64,000 nt of DNA from Balamuthia mandrillaris (taxonomy: Eukaryota > Discosea > Longamoebia > Balamuthiidae). The translations under genes and the position numbers were made by a program. The stretch spans positions 248,001 to 312,000 of the forward strand of contig JAVKOQ010000009.1 in the NCBI GenBank assembly GCA_031835245.1, given 5' to 3'. Positions 34,549-45,325 of this stretch are shown here, piece by piece. The notes below the pieces were generated by a model, which was given only the letters and a program-made list of their open reading frames with translations, was not told the origin of the DNA and did no database searches. Every line of letters begins with the position of its first letter. The stretch's first letter is position 1.

Positions 34549-34709
34549 GACACGAGCGTTTAATTTACGAACGTGCTTATTGTAATGATTGCCGAAGGTT
34601 TTTGCCTTTTCGTCTTGCGGGTCGCCGCATTTTTTTTCTTTTTCGCCGTTAAGTGTTATTGTTTTTCCTTCCTTCTCGCCCTTCTTCTTCTTCATCTTCT
34701 CGCTCCGCC

Positions 34710-35811
34710 ATGAAAGGTTTAACTTTGTTCTCTCTTTCTTCTTGTGTCGCAAACAATGATCTCACCTTTGCTCATCGTTTTTTGTTTATTTGATGCAAAG
34801 AAAAAGGCGAAAAGGCCAAAGACAGCGGCAGGTTACTCAAAGTGAAGTCAAAGAAGAAGGAGAAGGACAAAAAGGAGAAGAAGACCAAAAAGAAAAAGGG
34901 CTCCGAGACCAAAGAACGTTCCAGCTCGCACAGCGTCCATCGCGAGCTTCCCTCTCCCGACACCCCGTCCTCCTCCTCCTCCTCTCCCGTTCCTCTCTCC
35001 TCCTCGACCCCCTCCAACACCCCAGCCAAAGCCTCAGACCTCGCCAGAAAAGTTTCTGCTCCCGCCTCCTCCCCTACCAAACATTCTCAGGAGGACGAAG
35101 ACCACAGGAACAACGACATGCCTTCTTCTCCAAGTAGCCACTCCAAAGAGGACAAAGCAGAGAAAAAACAAAAGGAACGACCACAACAGACAAAACAAAA
35201 AGAACGACCGAAAGTGAAGCAACCTCAACCACAACCTCAACCGCAACAGCAGCAACCCGCCCCAAAGAAGAACAACAAACAAACCGCTTCGGAAGATGTT
35301 ACTCTCCTGAGAACGGTCGACCTGTTGAAGGCGATGGAGCTGCAAGAGATTGAGGAGGACCAGATCGTGAAAGAGGGGAGAGTCGGGGAGGGTCCCTTCG
35401 CCATCGTTTTCCGAGGCACTTGCAGAGGGCAGGATGTTGCCATTCACTTGTTGAAGAAACAGAACCTCAACAAGGACGAGGTGGCCAGCTTTAAAGCGCA
35501 AGTCAAGGCCTTATCGTTCGTATCTTTATTTGTTAACAGTTTTCTTGCTTTCTTCTAACAAAAAACAGAAAAATGAGGAACAAACATATAGTAGTACTTT
35601 TGGGAGTGGTGACCACGCCAGGGAAGCTGGCGCTGGTGACGGAGTGGATGCCCAACACGATGGCCGCCTTGTGCTTTGAGCACTCCCCGATCGGTCTTTC
35701 TCTGTATGAACGCTTGAAGATGGCCAAGGATGCTGCTCTGGGCGTTTATTGGTTGCATTGCTCCAAGACGCCGCTGTACCATTCCAACCTGAAGCTTTCC
35801 AATTTCTTGGT

Positions 35812-35856
<45 letters not shown>

Positions 35857-36406
35857 TCATTGTTCATGTTCGCTCTCCATTCTTCTTTCGTTTTCGTTTC
35901 TCATTCTCGCTTGTTTACAAAAAAAGGTTGCTGAAGATGGTTCCGTCAAGGTAAGCGACTTTGGATTGCTCGACATGCGACTCTCTTCCTCTGCCAAACA
36001 ATCATCACCAACAACCTATTGGCAAGAAGATCCACCGGTACGAATGGCCCCAGAATACCTAACCGGCTCAAGCGCCTATGACGAGAAGTGCGACGTTTAT
36101 TCTTTCGGTTTGTGCCTCTATGAAGTGCTCACCGGCAAGGAAGCTTTCAGAAAGTTGAAGAAACGTTTGTTGCAGCAGAAAAAAGGCGCGAGCAACAACA
36201 ACAACAACGACGACAAAGAAGCCGTAACGCGGAGGATACTGGAGGAAGTCATTGAAGTGGTGGTGGAAGAGGAGATGAGACCTGTGTTGCCGCAGGACGT
36301 GCCGCCGAGGTTGGCGGACCTCATTCGGTGCTGTTGGCATCCGTTGCCCAACTGTAGGCCCAACTTTGCTGATATATTGAGAGTGGCGAGCCTTATCTTT
36401 CTAGAG

Positions 36407-36454
<48 letters not shown>

Positions 36455-37018
36455 TCTCCAGAAAAGACTGAATGTACTATTTTTTGTGTGAAGCTTTACA
36501 AGATAATGAAGCAGCCCTGGTTCCATGGCGATATTTCCGCAGCCAAGGCGGAGGAACGGTTGGGCCATCAACCTGCTGGTTCTTTCCTCATTCGTTTTAG
36601 CTCCAAACCAGGGTTTGTGTTTTTTAACTTGTTCTGCAACAAACAACATTTACTAACTTCTTCCTTATGCTTATCTTCCTTATTGTTGTCCTCTCTTCTC
36701 CACTCCGTCCTTCTCTTCCTCCTGCTTGCCTCTTCCCCAACGAACAGTCATTTCACAATAACGAGCGTCAACAAACGAAAGAAGATCATCCACCAAAGGG
36801 TGGACTACATCCCAGGCCAGTTCTACGTCTTTGGCGACAGCAAATACAAGACGCTGAAGAAGCTGATTCGCATGGAGAGGGACCAATGCTGGTTGAAGCA
36901 GCCTTGTCCCGGCTCCCAATTCGCCACCCTCTTTCCCAAAGACAAACAAGCTCCCAACCAGCCCATGTCTGCTGACTACCTCCTTCCTGCCAGCGGCGGT
37001 GCTGCCAAGGATTCTTAG
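34710..37018 (+). CDS. SHK-like pseudokinase with C-terminal SH2 domain
   Basis: A seven-base first exon (34710-34716, ATGAAAG) joins 34801-35515, then 35569-35809, 35927-about 36405, about 36480-36609, and 36748-37018. A Lys-rich and Ser/Pro-rich head of about 170 residues precedes a TKL-type kinase fold: glycine loop EGRVGEGPFAIVFRG, DFGLLD, RMAPEY, DVYSFGLCLYEVLTG. An SH2 domain (PWFHGDIS, SFLIRFS with the phosphotyrosine-binding Arg) follows, as in Dictyostelium ShkA. The usual ATP-binding lysine of VAIK is histidine (VAIHLL), and the HRD catalytic Asp is Asn (YHSNLKLSN). It is therefore probably catalytically dead and acts as a phosphotyrosine scaffold. The join between the kinase and SH2 parts, around a CT repeat at 36409-36452, is unresolved because reading straight through is also open. 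Confidence 0.85.
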
Positions 37019-37095
37019 GTTTGGCTTCCGTTTTTTTGTGTCGTATATAAAACTTTTGGTTTTTTTGAAGCTTTTCTTCATTCTTTTCGCAAGTT

Positions 37096-38690
37096 TTATG
37101 TTGAAGGAGGCCTGAAGCCAAGAACGCTCTTCTTCATTTTGGTGTTGGCGCCTGCTCTCGAAGGAGCCAAATAGCCACAAACAAACAGGTCTTCGGTCAC
37201 TTGTTGAAACGTGTCTTGCATTGCGCTCTCTTCTTCCTCTGCTTTAAGCTCCAGTTGTTGTTTTGCTGAGGAGCGAAGGAGAGAACGTTTCTCTTCGGCG
37301 TAGCTGTCGAACCATGCCTTTACGTCTATTGTTCTATCTGCCGCTGTTAGTCCTTCCCAGCTTTTTTTGCCAAAAAGAGAGAAACATTTGTTAAAAAAAG
37401 CGAGGAGCGAAGGACCAGCAGAAGCGGAGCAAAAAGAAGAGGCGTACATGATTGTTTCATCAACAGGATCAGGATGAAGTTGTTGTTTACTCCAAACGCG
37501 ATGTGGCTCTTCCAACATTCCTTCCACCATTGCCTGCTGTTTCACCAGAAGCTTTTTTTTAATGCACGTGTTAAAACAAAGATATGTTGGAAACTGGATC
37601 TAATAGAATAGAAGAAACCAGAACAAGCAAACTAGAAAGATAACCTTTTGCAAAGGAACAGGATCATCGTAGAAAACTATCTCGTGCAAGGGAAACGTGT
37701 GGTAAGGCGGTGCTTGTGTTCTAACAATACAAAAATAAACAAGATTGTACATTGAACGGGAAGAAAAAGTAGAAAAGAGCATACGTGAAGAACTCAGTGA
37801 TAAAATCTATGATGGCATCACGCAGAGGGCTGCCCTTGTTCTGAGAGGCTGCCGCTACAAACGACTTCAGTCGTTCGGAGGAGGTTGCATGCCGCAACTG
37901 TGCCACTGGTCTCCGTTTAGGCTCTGTTCCTGCTGTTTGTGGTTTGTGTTCTCCACTTTTTTAAAATAAAAAAGGAAAGGGTTAGGACCGGGAAAAAGAA
38001 ATAACATAACAGAGCAACAAGCACAAAGGCAAAGAAGTCGTACTCTTTAATAGCCACTTGAACCTTGGTGATAAGTTCGTTGATACGTTGCGAAATGTAT
38101 TGGATTGTGGCGATGTGGTCTTCTTCCTCTTTGCCTTCAACATCATTTTCACTGTTGCTTTGGTGTAGCATCGGAAAGGGTCGAAATGTTGGGATAGAAG
38201 TTGCGTTTCCTACTTCCTTTCCAACTGCTAAAAGGCTTTTCCACTTTTGCAAAAACGTCAGAAGTTGCTCCAAAGCACAGCTCCTATCCCAGAGAACAAG
38301 TTTGAGAAGAGTCGGAAAAAAGAAGACGAACGATAAGCATACTTTATACGTTTGGTGGCAGAACCAAATTCAACGCTTTGCACGAAGTATGGTATAGAAT
38401 GCAGCTGTACGTTTTCTTGCCTCCTTGATGCTAAACTTTGTGGCTGCATCATCAATAACTCATAAACGCGAAGCAAGAAGGAGAAACAAGTTTCTCCTTC
38501 TGTATGTTGATGTTGGTTCAACATGGAAGAGGATGCTGAGGTCGTTAAAGAGGAGGTGAAAGAGGAGAGGAAGGAATGAGCGCATTCAAAGAGGGTGAGC
38601 GTGTTGTCGTTGTATCGTTGCAGTTGCTTCAACCAAGCAACCATTTGTTGAATTAATGTAGAAGTATCTAAACAAGTTCAAAGATAATGG

Positions 38691-38734
<44 letters not shown>

Positions 38735-40928
38735 CAAAAAAATAACACTACCATCAGAAGAAAGTGGCTCCTTTACTTTCAGTCTGTTGGGAAGGGAACT
38801 GTTAGCGCAGTATAAAGAATTGAAAAAGAAAAGAAGAGGTTGCCTTTGTACGGAAGGAAGGCTAAGAACGTAATCCAAATGAACTCGGTCCAAACATTTG
38901 GAAAATCTAGCTTCTAACGAAGCTCCCTCACTGTCATCGCTGCTCTCCATTTCTTCTCCCAAGCACAGAAAATATAACGGGTTCGTTCGGGAATGTTCCA
39001 TCAATGCATGCTGCCAAAAGTATTGAAGACATATGCATGAAAAACAGAAAACATACAATAGCAAGGAGCAAAAAAGAAAGAAGGAAGATGGAGCAAACCC
39101 GAAGATTAGTAGTAAATGAAGTGATGGACTTGCGCCATTGATGAAAGTGGTCAAATAGCGCGGACAATACATTGCCACCCAAGACCACTCCTCCCAACTT
39201 TCGTTTTATGAGTAACTGTTTTTTTTTTTGCAAAGTTAACAAAGAAATATGTAAAAAAGAACAAAAGAAGAATAAATATAAGGACCTCATAGACAATCCG
39301 TTCTATGCATTTGTTGGCAGAGAGAAGATCAAACTTTTTGGCTCGAAGCCGGCGAAGAGCAGCATGGTTCAAGTTGTAAAGAGCGTCCGCGGTGGCCAAA
39401 CCCAAAACTAACGTTATCGGCAACGCCTCACGGTATTGACTTTTGAATTGTTGCTATCGTTAAAGGGAGAAGAAACAGAAGAAGAGGAGAAGAAGAAGAA
39501 GAAGAAGAAGAAGAAGAAGAAGAAGAAAAACAAGAAAGAAAGACCAAAGGAAGAACAAGCAGAACAAGAAAAAACCTGATGATAGCAATGAGGTCATGCA
39601 ACACATTTTCATCAAAAGATTCAAAGTCTTCGATGATAACCACCAAACAAGGGTTACGTTGAGAAGACGCTTTCACAGTTGAATCTTGTTGCTGTTGCTT
39701 GGAGGATGCTTCTTCTCCTTTGTGATCGCGGTGTTCTCTCCATTCCCCGCGTTGATACCATTGCTGAAGTCCTTTCATTGAAACCTTTTTGTTCGTTATT
39801 CAGTTTTAGCAACATAAAACAACCAAAGTCACGAACTCGCAAACCATAAACGCTTGGACGGTGTTTGCATTCAGTTGACGAAACTGGGCCACCATTTGCT
39901 TGATGGTTTTTTTCAATGACGGGCATGTTTCCGCTCTTAGTCTAGCCACTAAATGTGAACAAGAAGAAGAAGAAGAAGAAGAAGAAGAAGAAGAAGAAGA
40001 AGAAGAACACGAAGAAAGAGAAGGAGGATGTTCTAAACTGTCGGATAATTGACGCCATAGCGTTTCGTGTTCAGAGACGTGAACGCCTATGAAGAGCAAT
40101 GCAGTAGGGACCTCCAGTTGACGAGCAAAGCGGTGTTGTTGAAAACACGCACCATAGGAGAGAGGACCTTGTTCATTGACAAAGTGATACAAATCGGACG
40201 CTAAGCTTTGGTTGAGCGCGGACAGAACGCCCTGGTTGGAGACAAACAGAAAGGTAAGAGCAAAGAAGATACAGCCAAAGAAGGAGAAGCACAAGCACAC
40301 ACACAAGAACAAGAACAATAAGAAGGACAAGGCATTCAACCTCAACACTGGCATGCAATTCCTCAACCCAACGGTGGTAGTTCCTCATCCTACAAATGGC
40401 GTGCTCCTCTTTCTCGTTCCTCAAAGCCCTAAAGAAGTGTTGCGGTTGCTGTCGTTTTTCCTTCAAAGGAGAGGAGAGGGACGACGAGGACCGACGAGTG
40501 CTTGCGCCGCTCCCTGGCGGTAAATAATCCAAGCCTTTCATCTTTCTTGAGACCCCAAAATTCGGTTTGTGGGCGTTGTCAGAATGCCTGCTGTGGTGAG
40601 ACTTTTTCAGCTTTTCAGGCCCATCTTTCGGTCTTCGTGGATGTTGTAATATTTTGGCAGCGGCATTTGCTTCTTGTGCTTGTTCTTGTTGTTGTTGTTG
40701 TTGATTCTCTTTTTCTTCTGTTGGTTTGCTATGCATCGTTTCTTCTTCTGTCGTTGCGCTGCCGACCTTTTTTTCTCGTGATTGTTCTAACGGAGTTGTT
40801 TTCCTTTGACGCTTTGTCCTCCTGGCCACCCGCTTCTTGGTTGCAATGGAAGAAGAAGTAGCAGAAGTAGCAGCATAAGAAGAAGAAGGCATCGCTGTCG
40901 CATTGCTTGAAGAATCGTTGTCGTCCAT
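37096..40928 (-). CDS. ORC3: Origin recognition complex subunit 3
   Basis: Eleven exons on the minus strand: 40928-40341, 40231-39845, 39784-39576, 39439-39286, 39215-39099, 39010-38752, 38667-38343, 38283-38044, 37955-37785, 37720-37645, 37551-37096. A disordered, basic, Gln-rich head is followed by the ORC3 AAA-like region (ALLFIGVHVSEHETLWRQL, VVIIEDFESFDENVLHDLI, LPITLVLGLATADALYNL), a helical middle, and the family C-terminus (FPLHEIVFYDD, AWFDSYAEEKR, LFVCGYLAPSR). ORC3 pairs with ORC2 in the hexamer that marks replication origins and loads MCM. Introns carry AAG or AG repeats on the plus strand, which are CTT or CT on the sense strand. An E2F-like site lies about 70 bp upstream of the start. 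The stop is 77 bp from the convergent SHK-like gene. Confidence 0.93.
38697..38732 (-). repeat. AG (sense CT) microsatellite in ORC3 intron
   Basis: About 17 AG units on the plus strand, that is CT on the ORC3 sense strand, between exons 6 and 7. Confidence 0.9.
39960..40010 (-). repeat. AAG (sense TTC) repeat inside ORC3 exon 2
   Basis: Sixteen or so AAG units on the plus strand. Read in frame on the minus strand they encode a serine run within exon 2, so this repeat is translated rather than intronic. Confidence 0.75.
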
Positions 40929-40995
40929 TTTTTTTTGGGTTCTTCCTCACTTCTTTTTTTTTTTTCCTGTGCGGCGAAGTTTACCCATATAAAAA

Positions 40996-41003
40996 GGCGG
41001 GAA
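40996..41003 (-). promoter_or_regulatory. E2F-like site upstream of ORC3
   Basis: TTCCCGCC on the minus strand, 68 bp upstream of the ORC3 start codon and next to an A/T-rich TTTTTATATGG. TTCCCGCC is the canonical E2F/DP core, and replication genes including ORC subunits are classic E2F targets in animals and plants. Confidence 0.5.
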
Positions 41004-41206
41004 TCAACGAAATTTCTGTACGCACATGTCATCCATCACTATATATAGATTGGAATGACGTGTCCCACAAGAGAGAAGAGAGAGAGAGAGAGAGAGCGCG
41101 CGCCACGAAAGAAAGAAACAACGAGAATGGAAGAAACAAAGAAAGTAAAGAACACCAAGACAAATATGTTTTTTTGTTTAAAAAAAGAGAGCAGTAGCAA
41201 TTACAC

Positions 41207-41659
41207 CTACAAGTTAAAGTCAGAAGCGGTGGCTCTGGATTGTTGCTTCCTCACAGCCACATAGTTCTTCATCTTCTCCTGGAACTTGGCCAGCTTGCTG
41301 GGCTTCTTGTCCTTTTTCTTGGACTTCTTCAACCACTTGTGGTTCAAGGCGTCCTTGGCCGTCATCCTCTTCTCCACATCCACCACCAACAACTTATTGA
41401 TAAAGTCCTTTGCTGTTTATTTTTTGAGACAAATTAGTTTAAAATAAAAGAAGAGAAAGAACAAGAAGAGAGGAAAAACAAAACCGAAAAGGCTATGACG
41501 AAAGAGTACAAAGAAGAGAGGGAAGAAAAAATAAGAACCTTCATCAGAGATTTCATCCCAGTACTCCTCAGGATAGTCATACTCTGCCTTCATGATCTGT
41601 TCAAAAACTTCAGGAACGCTCTCCGAATAGAAAGGAGGGAACCCACAAAGCCTATATTT

Positions 41660-41693
<34 letters not shown>

Positions 41694-41883
41694 CGAGCAA
41701 AACGACAGTAAGAAAAAAAAAGACAAAAGCAGAGAACAAAATGCTGAGAGAGAGAGAGAGAGAGAGAGAGCGAAGAGGAATGAAAGAAGGGAGAACAAAC
41801 AAAATATAAGTGATAACGCCAATGCTCCACAGGTCAACTTCATGACCATAACCCTCGGCGGTAAGTACTTCAGGGGCTGGATA

Positions 41884-41937
<54 letters not shown>

Positions 41938-43185
41938 TGAATAAAAGATAATAAGCAGGAAAAGATGAGGGACAAAAAGTTAGCTCATTAGAAGCTAGCG
42001 TACCAACGTAACCAGGGGTACCGCAGGCGGTTTGCATCATCTTGTCTTGATCAATGATTTTGGAAAGTCCAAAGTCAGCAATCTTTACCTCTGTGTCGTC
42101 TTCGATGCTCTTGACCAACAAGTTCTCTGGCTACAATAAAAGGGAAATTAGTTTCGTTCCTTCATCCATAGTTTTGTTTTTGCGTTTGTTTCGCGTTCTT
42201 TCTTCTTTCTCTCCTCTCTCTCTCTCTCTCCCTAAGCATTTTGCTCTATGCTTTTGTCTTTTTTTCTTGCCATTTCGGCAAACAAAAGAGAAATAGAAAA
42301 ATACCTTGAGGTCACGGTGAGCAATGCCCTTGTCGTGGAGATACTCAATGGCGCTAACGATCTTCTTGACGAGGATCTTGGCGTCCTCCTCTGTGTAAGA
42401 TCCCTTCTCGACGATACGATCGAAGAGCTCTCCCCCCGTCACAAGTTCCATTACAAAGTACAGCCTGTCGCCGGCCTCCACCATCTCGTTGAGTGCGATG
42501 ATGTTGGGGTGGTGCACCTTCTTCAGGATCTCCATTTCCATCTTGAGATTCTTCTCATAGTCGGCGCCCACGTTCCTGCGGTCGATGATTTTGATGGCCA
42601 CCTTATCCTTCGTCTTTTTGTTGATGCCGAGTTTGACCACCGAAAAGGCCCCACTATGAAAAGAAGAATAGGAAAGGAAGAACGAAAAAGAAGCACAGCA
42701 AGCAAGGAGAAGGTAGGGAAAGAGAGAGAAAAAATAGGGTTGTTAGTTTCATCTGCTATGATTAATTTTGCATTTGGGGAAAAGTAGCAGACTAGAAAGG
42801 GAGTGTGTTTCGGTGGTAATTGATTTTTTTTTTTTTGTAAAAAAAACCGCACACAAAGAAAAGGATGACAAAGATCAAAAAAATTCTGAAGGCAAAGAAA
42901 ACCACAACACGAGACGAAGGGCGAAACTCTTCTGCAAAAGATCCACAAAAGAGCAACCAATCAAACAAAAAAATAAGAGGGGAGAACAAAGACAAAGAAT
43001 TGAAGGGAAAAAAAAGCGAATGAAGCGCATCGAAGTAAAACCCAGACAAATAAAAAAAATTATTGCTCCTTATTATGTTTTGGCAAAACCAGGAAAAACG
43101 AAAAAAAAAAAAAAAAAAGAAACCCAACGCACCGGCCAAGCTCATCTTTCACCTCATACTTCTTGGTCAGTTCGTCCGCCTCCAT
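41207..43185 (-). CDS. CaM-kinase-like Ser/Thr kinase (CAMK group)
   Basis: Six exons on the minus strand: 43185-43133, 42653-42305, 42130-42004, 41876-41801, 41651-41539, 41414-41207. All catalytic elements are intact: glycine loop GRGAFSVVKLG, VAIKIID lysine, HRDLKPENLLV, ADFGLSK, GTPGYVAPEVL, DLWSIGVITYILLCGFPPF, and HKWLKKSK at the C-lobe end. The sequence is closest in style to CaMKI and Dictyostelium MLCK. A short basic tail (DKKPSKLAKFQEKMKNYVAV) follows directly and could be the calmodulin-binding/autoinhibitory segment. A first exon of 53 bp is separated from the rest by a long A/T-rich intron of about 480 bp. GA repeats on the plus strand mark three of the introns. Confidence 0.92.
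41886..41935 (-). repeat. AG (sense CT) microsatellite in CAMK intron
   Basis: About 24 AG units on the plus strand, CT on the gene's sense strand, immediately upstream of the acceptor side of exon 4. Shorter GA tracts lie at 41662-41690 and 41750-41770. Confidence 0.9.
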
Positions 43186-43864
43186 TTCTGCGTGGTTCGT
43201 TTTTTATTTATTTTTCCTTTCCCAAAGTTTCTTTTTTTTCAAACAAACAAAAGAAAAAAAGCAAACTGAGCACAAATTTTACTGTTTTAACTTTCTTATT
43301 AAACCATTCCTTTTTTAGTAAATTTTCTGAGATCATACTTTCTTTAAAAAGAAAATTTTCGTACTCCGGCCACGTAGATTGGCTGGCGGAGTTTGCTTAT
43401 CAGATCTACTGAAAAAAAAAATACTGAAGATAAAGTAAGTGAAAACCATTGTCACTCCTGGGGGTGCACCTGCCGGAGCACCCCACCATGCACAACAGCA
43501 CTTCCTTTCGGACCGCAGGAGTTGCTGCTCGTACGAACATGTTGCCCAGTCAGGCTGCCATTGAACTCCTTCGTTATAAGTACACACGAAAAAAACTTGT
43601 TGTTATAACAAACGAAACAAAGGAGAAAGCTCTAAAGTGGTCTGCTCGATGGCCAAAAACCAAAGCAGCGAGCCCCCATGACGCTCGTCGTTCTGTTGTT
43701 GTGGTATTTGTGGCCAGTTTTTTTTTTAGCCCGCCACCGCATTTCGTAGGGGCAAGTTCGGATAGGTTAGGGTTTGAAGCTGTCCTAAGGTTAGGGCAAG
43801 CGGTAGCCCCCTTTTTTGGCGCCCCACTACGTAGAACACACAGACACACACAGACACAACGACC
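43186..43864. other. Divergent region between CAMK and peroxiredoxin genes
   Basis: AT-rich with many A-runs at its left end. It contains the receptor-kinase ectodomain fragment at 43461-43554. A CG-richer part near 43735-43815, with two isolated TTAGGG words, precedes the peroxiredoxin start. No other gene is recognised. Confidence 0.5.
43461..43554 (+). pseudogene. 94-bp fragment of a receptor-kinase ectodomain
   Basis: Matches 60294-60387 in exon 1 of receptor kinase copy C over 94 bp with about eight mismatches and no gaps. The shared reading frame encodes HLPEHPTMHNSTSFRTA and a following TNMLPSQ. Similarity stops abruptly at both ends. There is no signal peptide, intron or other exon nearby, so this is a dispersed gene fragment rather than a gene. 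Confidence 0.85.
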
Positions 43865-44903
43865 ATGCTCTCCACCACTCGCGCTGCTGCTTTGAGGTCC
43901 TCCTCCGCCCTTGTTTCTGGCGTTGGTATGTGAGAACAACACACACAAGTTCATGGAAGAGAGAGAGAGAGAGATTGATTGATTGATTATCTCACCAAAA
44001 ACAACTATACCCATCAACAAAAAAAAAAAAAATAACATCATTTTTGGTTTGCATGTCGTCGGTTCACCCGGACCAACCCCAGCTCGCCCTTCGCTCTACG
44101 CTCGTTCCTATGCCGTGGGCCAAAACCTTTTGGAAGGCAAGGCCAACCTCAAGGATGATTCTGGAAAGGACATTTCCCTCCAAGACCTCTTCAAGGGCAA
44201 GAAGGTCCTCTCTCTCTCCACAAACTTTTTGCACTTTGTGCTTCAAGCAACCTGCTCACGCTCAAAGTGTCTTGCTTCGCTCAGGTTGTTATCTTTGGCC
44301 TTCCTGGTGCTTACACCCCTGTTTGCACTACCAGACACGTACCACGCTCCCCACTTTTTTTTTTCGCTGCTTGCATCTTATTTTCTCACACTATGATGGC
44401 CTGCAGGTGCCTTTGTATGTGGAGAAGGCGCCTCAGTTCAAGGCTAAGGGCGTTGACACCATCGCTTGCGTGTACGTTCTTCTTTTTTTTGCCAGTTTCT
44501 CTTCTTTTTCGCTCTGCTCACTCTCGTTTCGCTATTCTCTCGTCTTGTTTCTTCTCTCTCCTCTCTCTTTCCTCTCGTCTTTCGTCTTTTCTCTCTCTTA
44601 TCTCGTCCCTCCATTACCACCCATTCAGGTCTGTGAACGATCCTTTCGTGATGAAGGCATGGGGCGAGAGCCTGAAGGCCGGGGAGGCCGTCAAGATGTT
44701 GGCCGACTGGGATGGCTCCTTCACCAAGCTCGTCGAGAAGGAGCTCGACCTCAGCGCCGCCGGCCTCGGCAAGCGCTGCAAGCGTTACGCCCTCGTTGTG
44801 GACAACGGCAAGATCGTCAAGGAGAACGTGGAGAATGCCCCCAACGAGTACGCTTCTTTCATCTTCCAGCAATGCTTTCCCTTCCTTCTTGCATCAACTA
44901 ACA

Positions 44904-44945
<42 letters not shown>

Positions 44946-45004
44946 CAAAAAAAACAACCAGCCTCACCATCACCGCCCCTGACCACGTCCTCTCCCAGCT
45001 GTAA
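43865..45004 (+). CDS. Peroxiredoxin-5 type peroxiredoxin, mitochondrial
   Basis: Six exons: 43865-43925, 44083-44204, 44285-44338, 44407-44471, 44639-44847, 44962-45004. The N-terminus MLSTTRAAALRSSSALVSG is a typical mitochondrial presequence. The Prx5/AhpE-type core follows: VVIFGLPGAYTPVCTTRHVP with the peroxidatic Cys in TPVCTT, KGVDTIACVSVNDPFVMKAW, LADWDGSFTKLV, RYALVVDNGKIVKEN and a final APDHVLSQL. It reduces hydrogen peroxide and alkyl hydroperoxides using thioredoxin or glutaredoxin. A further Cys in the helical LGKRCKRYAL segment could be the resolving cysteine, as in Prx5. A 35-bp CT repeat occupies the last intron. Confidence 0.93.
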
Positions 45005-45325
45005 AAATGAGAGGGCTTCCCCTTCCAATTTCTCCGATAGGGGAAATAAAAATCCCCGATTCTGTTTCCATTGGCTGAATCTACCCGATCGGCATTTTAA
45101 ATATTGAATTTGCACCAATAACCTTTCAAACAGAAAGCAAAAAAAAGAAGATCATTTATTGTTAGGGGAGGAAAAAATCCAAAGAAGAAAGGAGCGGGTG
45201 AACTGGAACACCGACAACCAAGAAGGCGAAGGGTTTCTCAGAAGAAACCACTTGGTAAGCCTCGGGGGCGGGGGAAAAAAAAAAAGGGTGGCTCACCTCA
45301 GCTCGGTTTGTTGGCCACAAACAGT
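45005..45325. other. Intergenic region with inverted CCAAT box
   Basis: Contains CATTGGCTGAA at 45069-45079, the reverse complement of the TTCAGCCAATG core shared by the two composite modules at 30067 and 34427. No gene seen. Confidence 0.45.

Larger units (their letters stand above)
33807..34709. other. Intergenic region with possible small minus-strand gene
   Basis: A minus-strand ATG at 34205 opens a frame (MAEKEDAMERAFQLVELMETH, continuing VPDLLTSLSSPLRVAAS) that ends about 50 codons on, at a GTACGT donor-like site near 34060. It has normal codon texture and sits just downstream of the CCAAT/CRE module at 34427-34463, in the same relation as the LIM gene to the first module. It could be a short helical subunit protein, but I do not recognise it and cannot fix its 3' exons. 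The rest is spacer and promoter for the SHK-like gene. Confidence 0.3.

Noticed and set aside
36409-36480. Leu/Ser-rich insertion in the SHK-like protein from reading through the CT repeat
   Set aside because: The frame is open through the repeat, but this looks like an intron of length divisible by three, as in neighbouring genes; left unresolved rather than called a domain.
43735-43800. Two TTAGGG words suggesting interstitial telomere sequence
   Set aside because: Only two isolated words, not in tandem; chance is sufficient.
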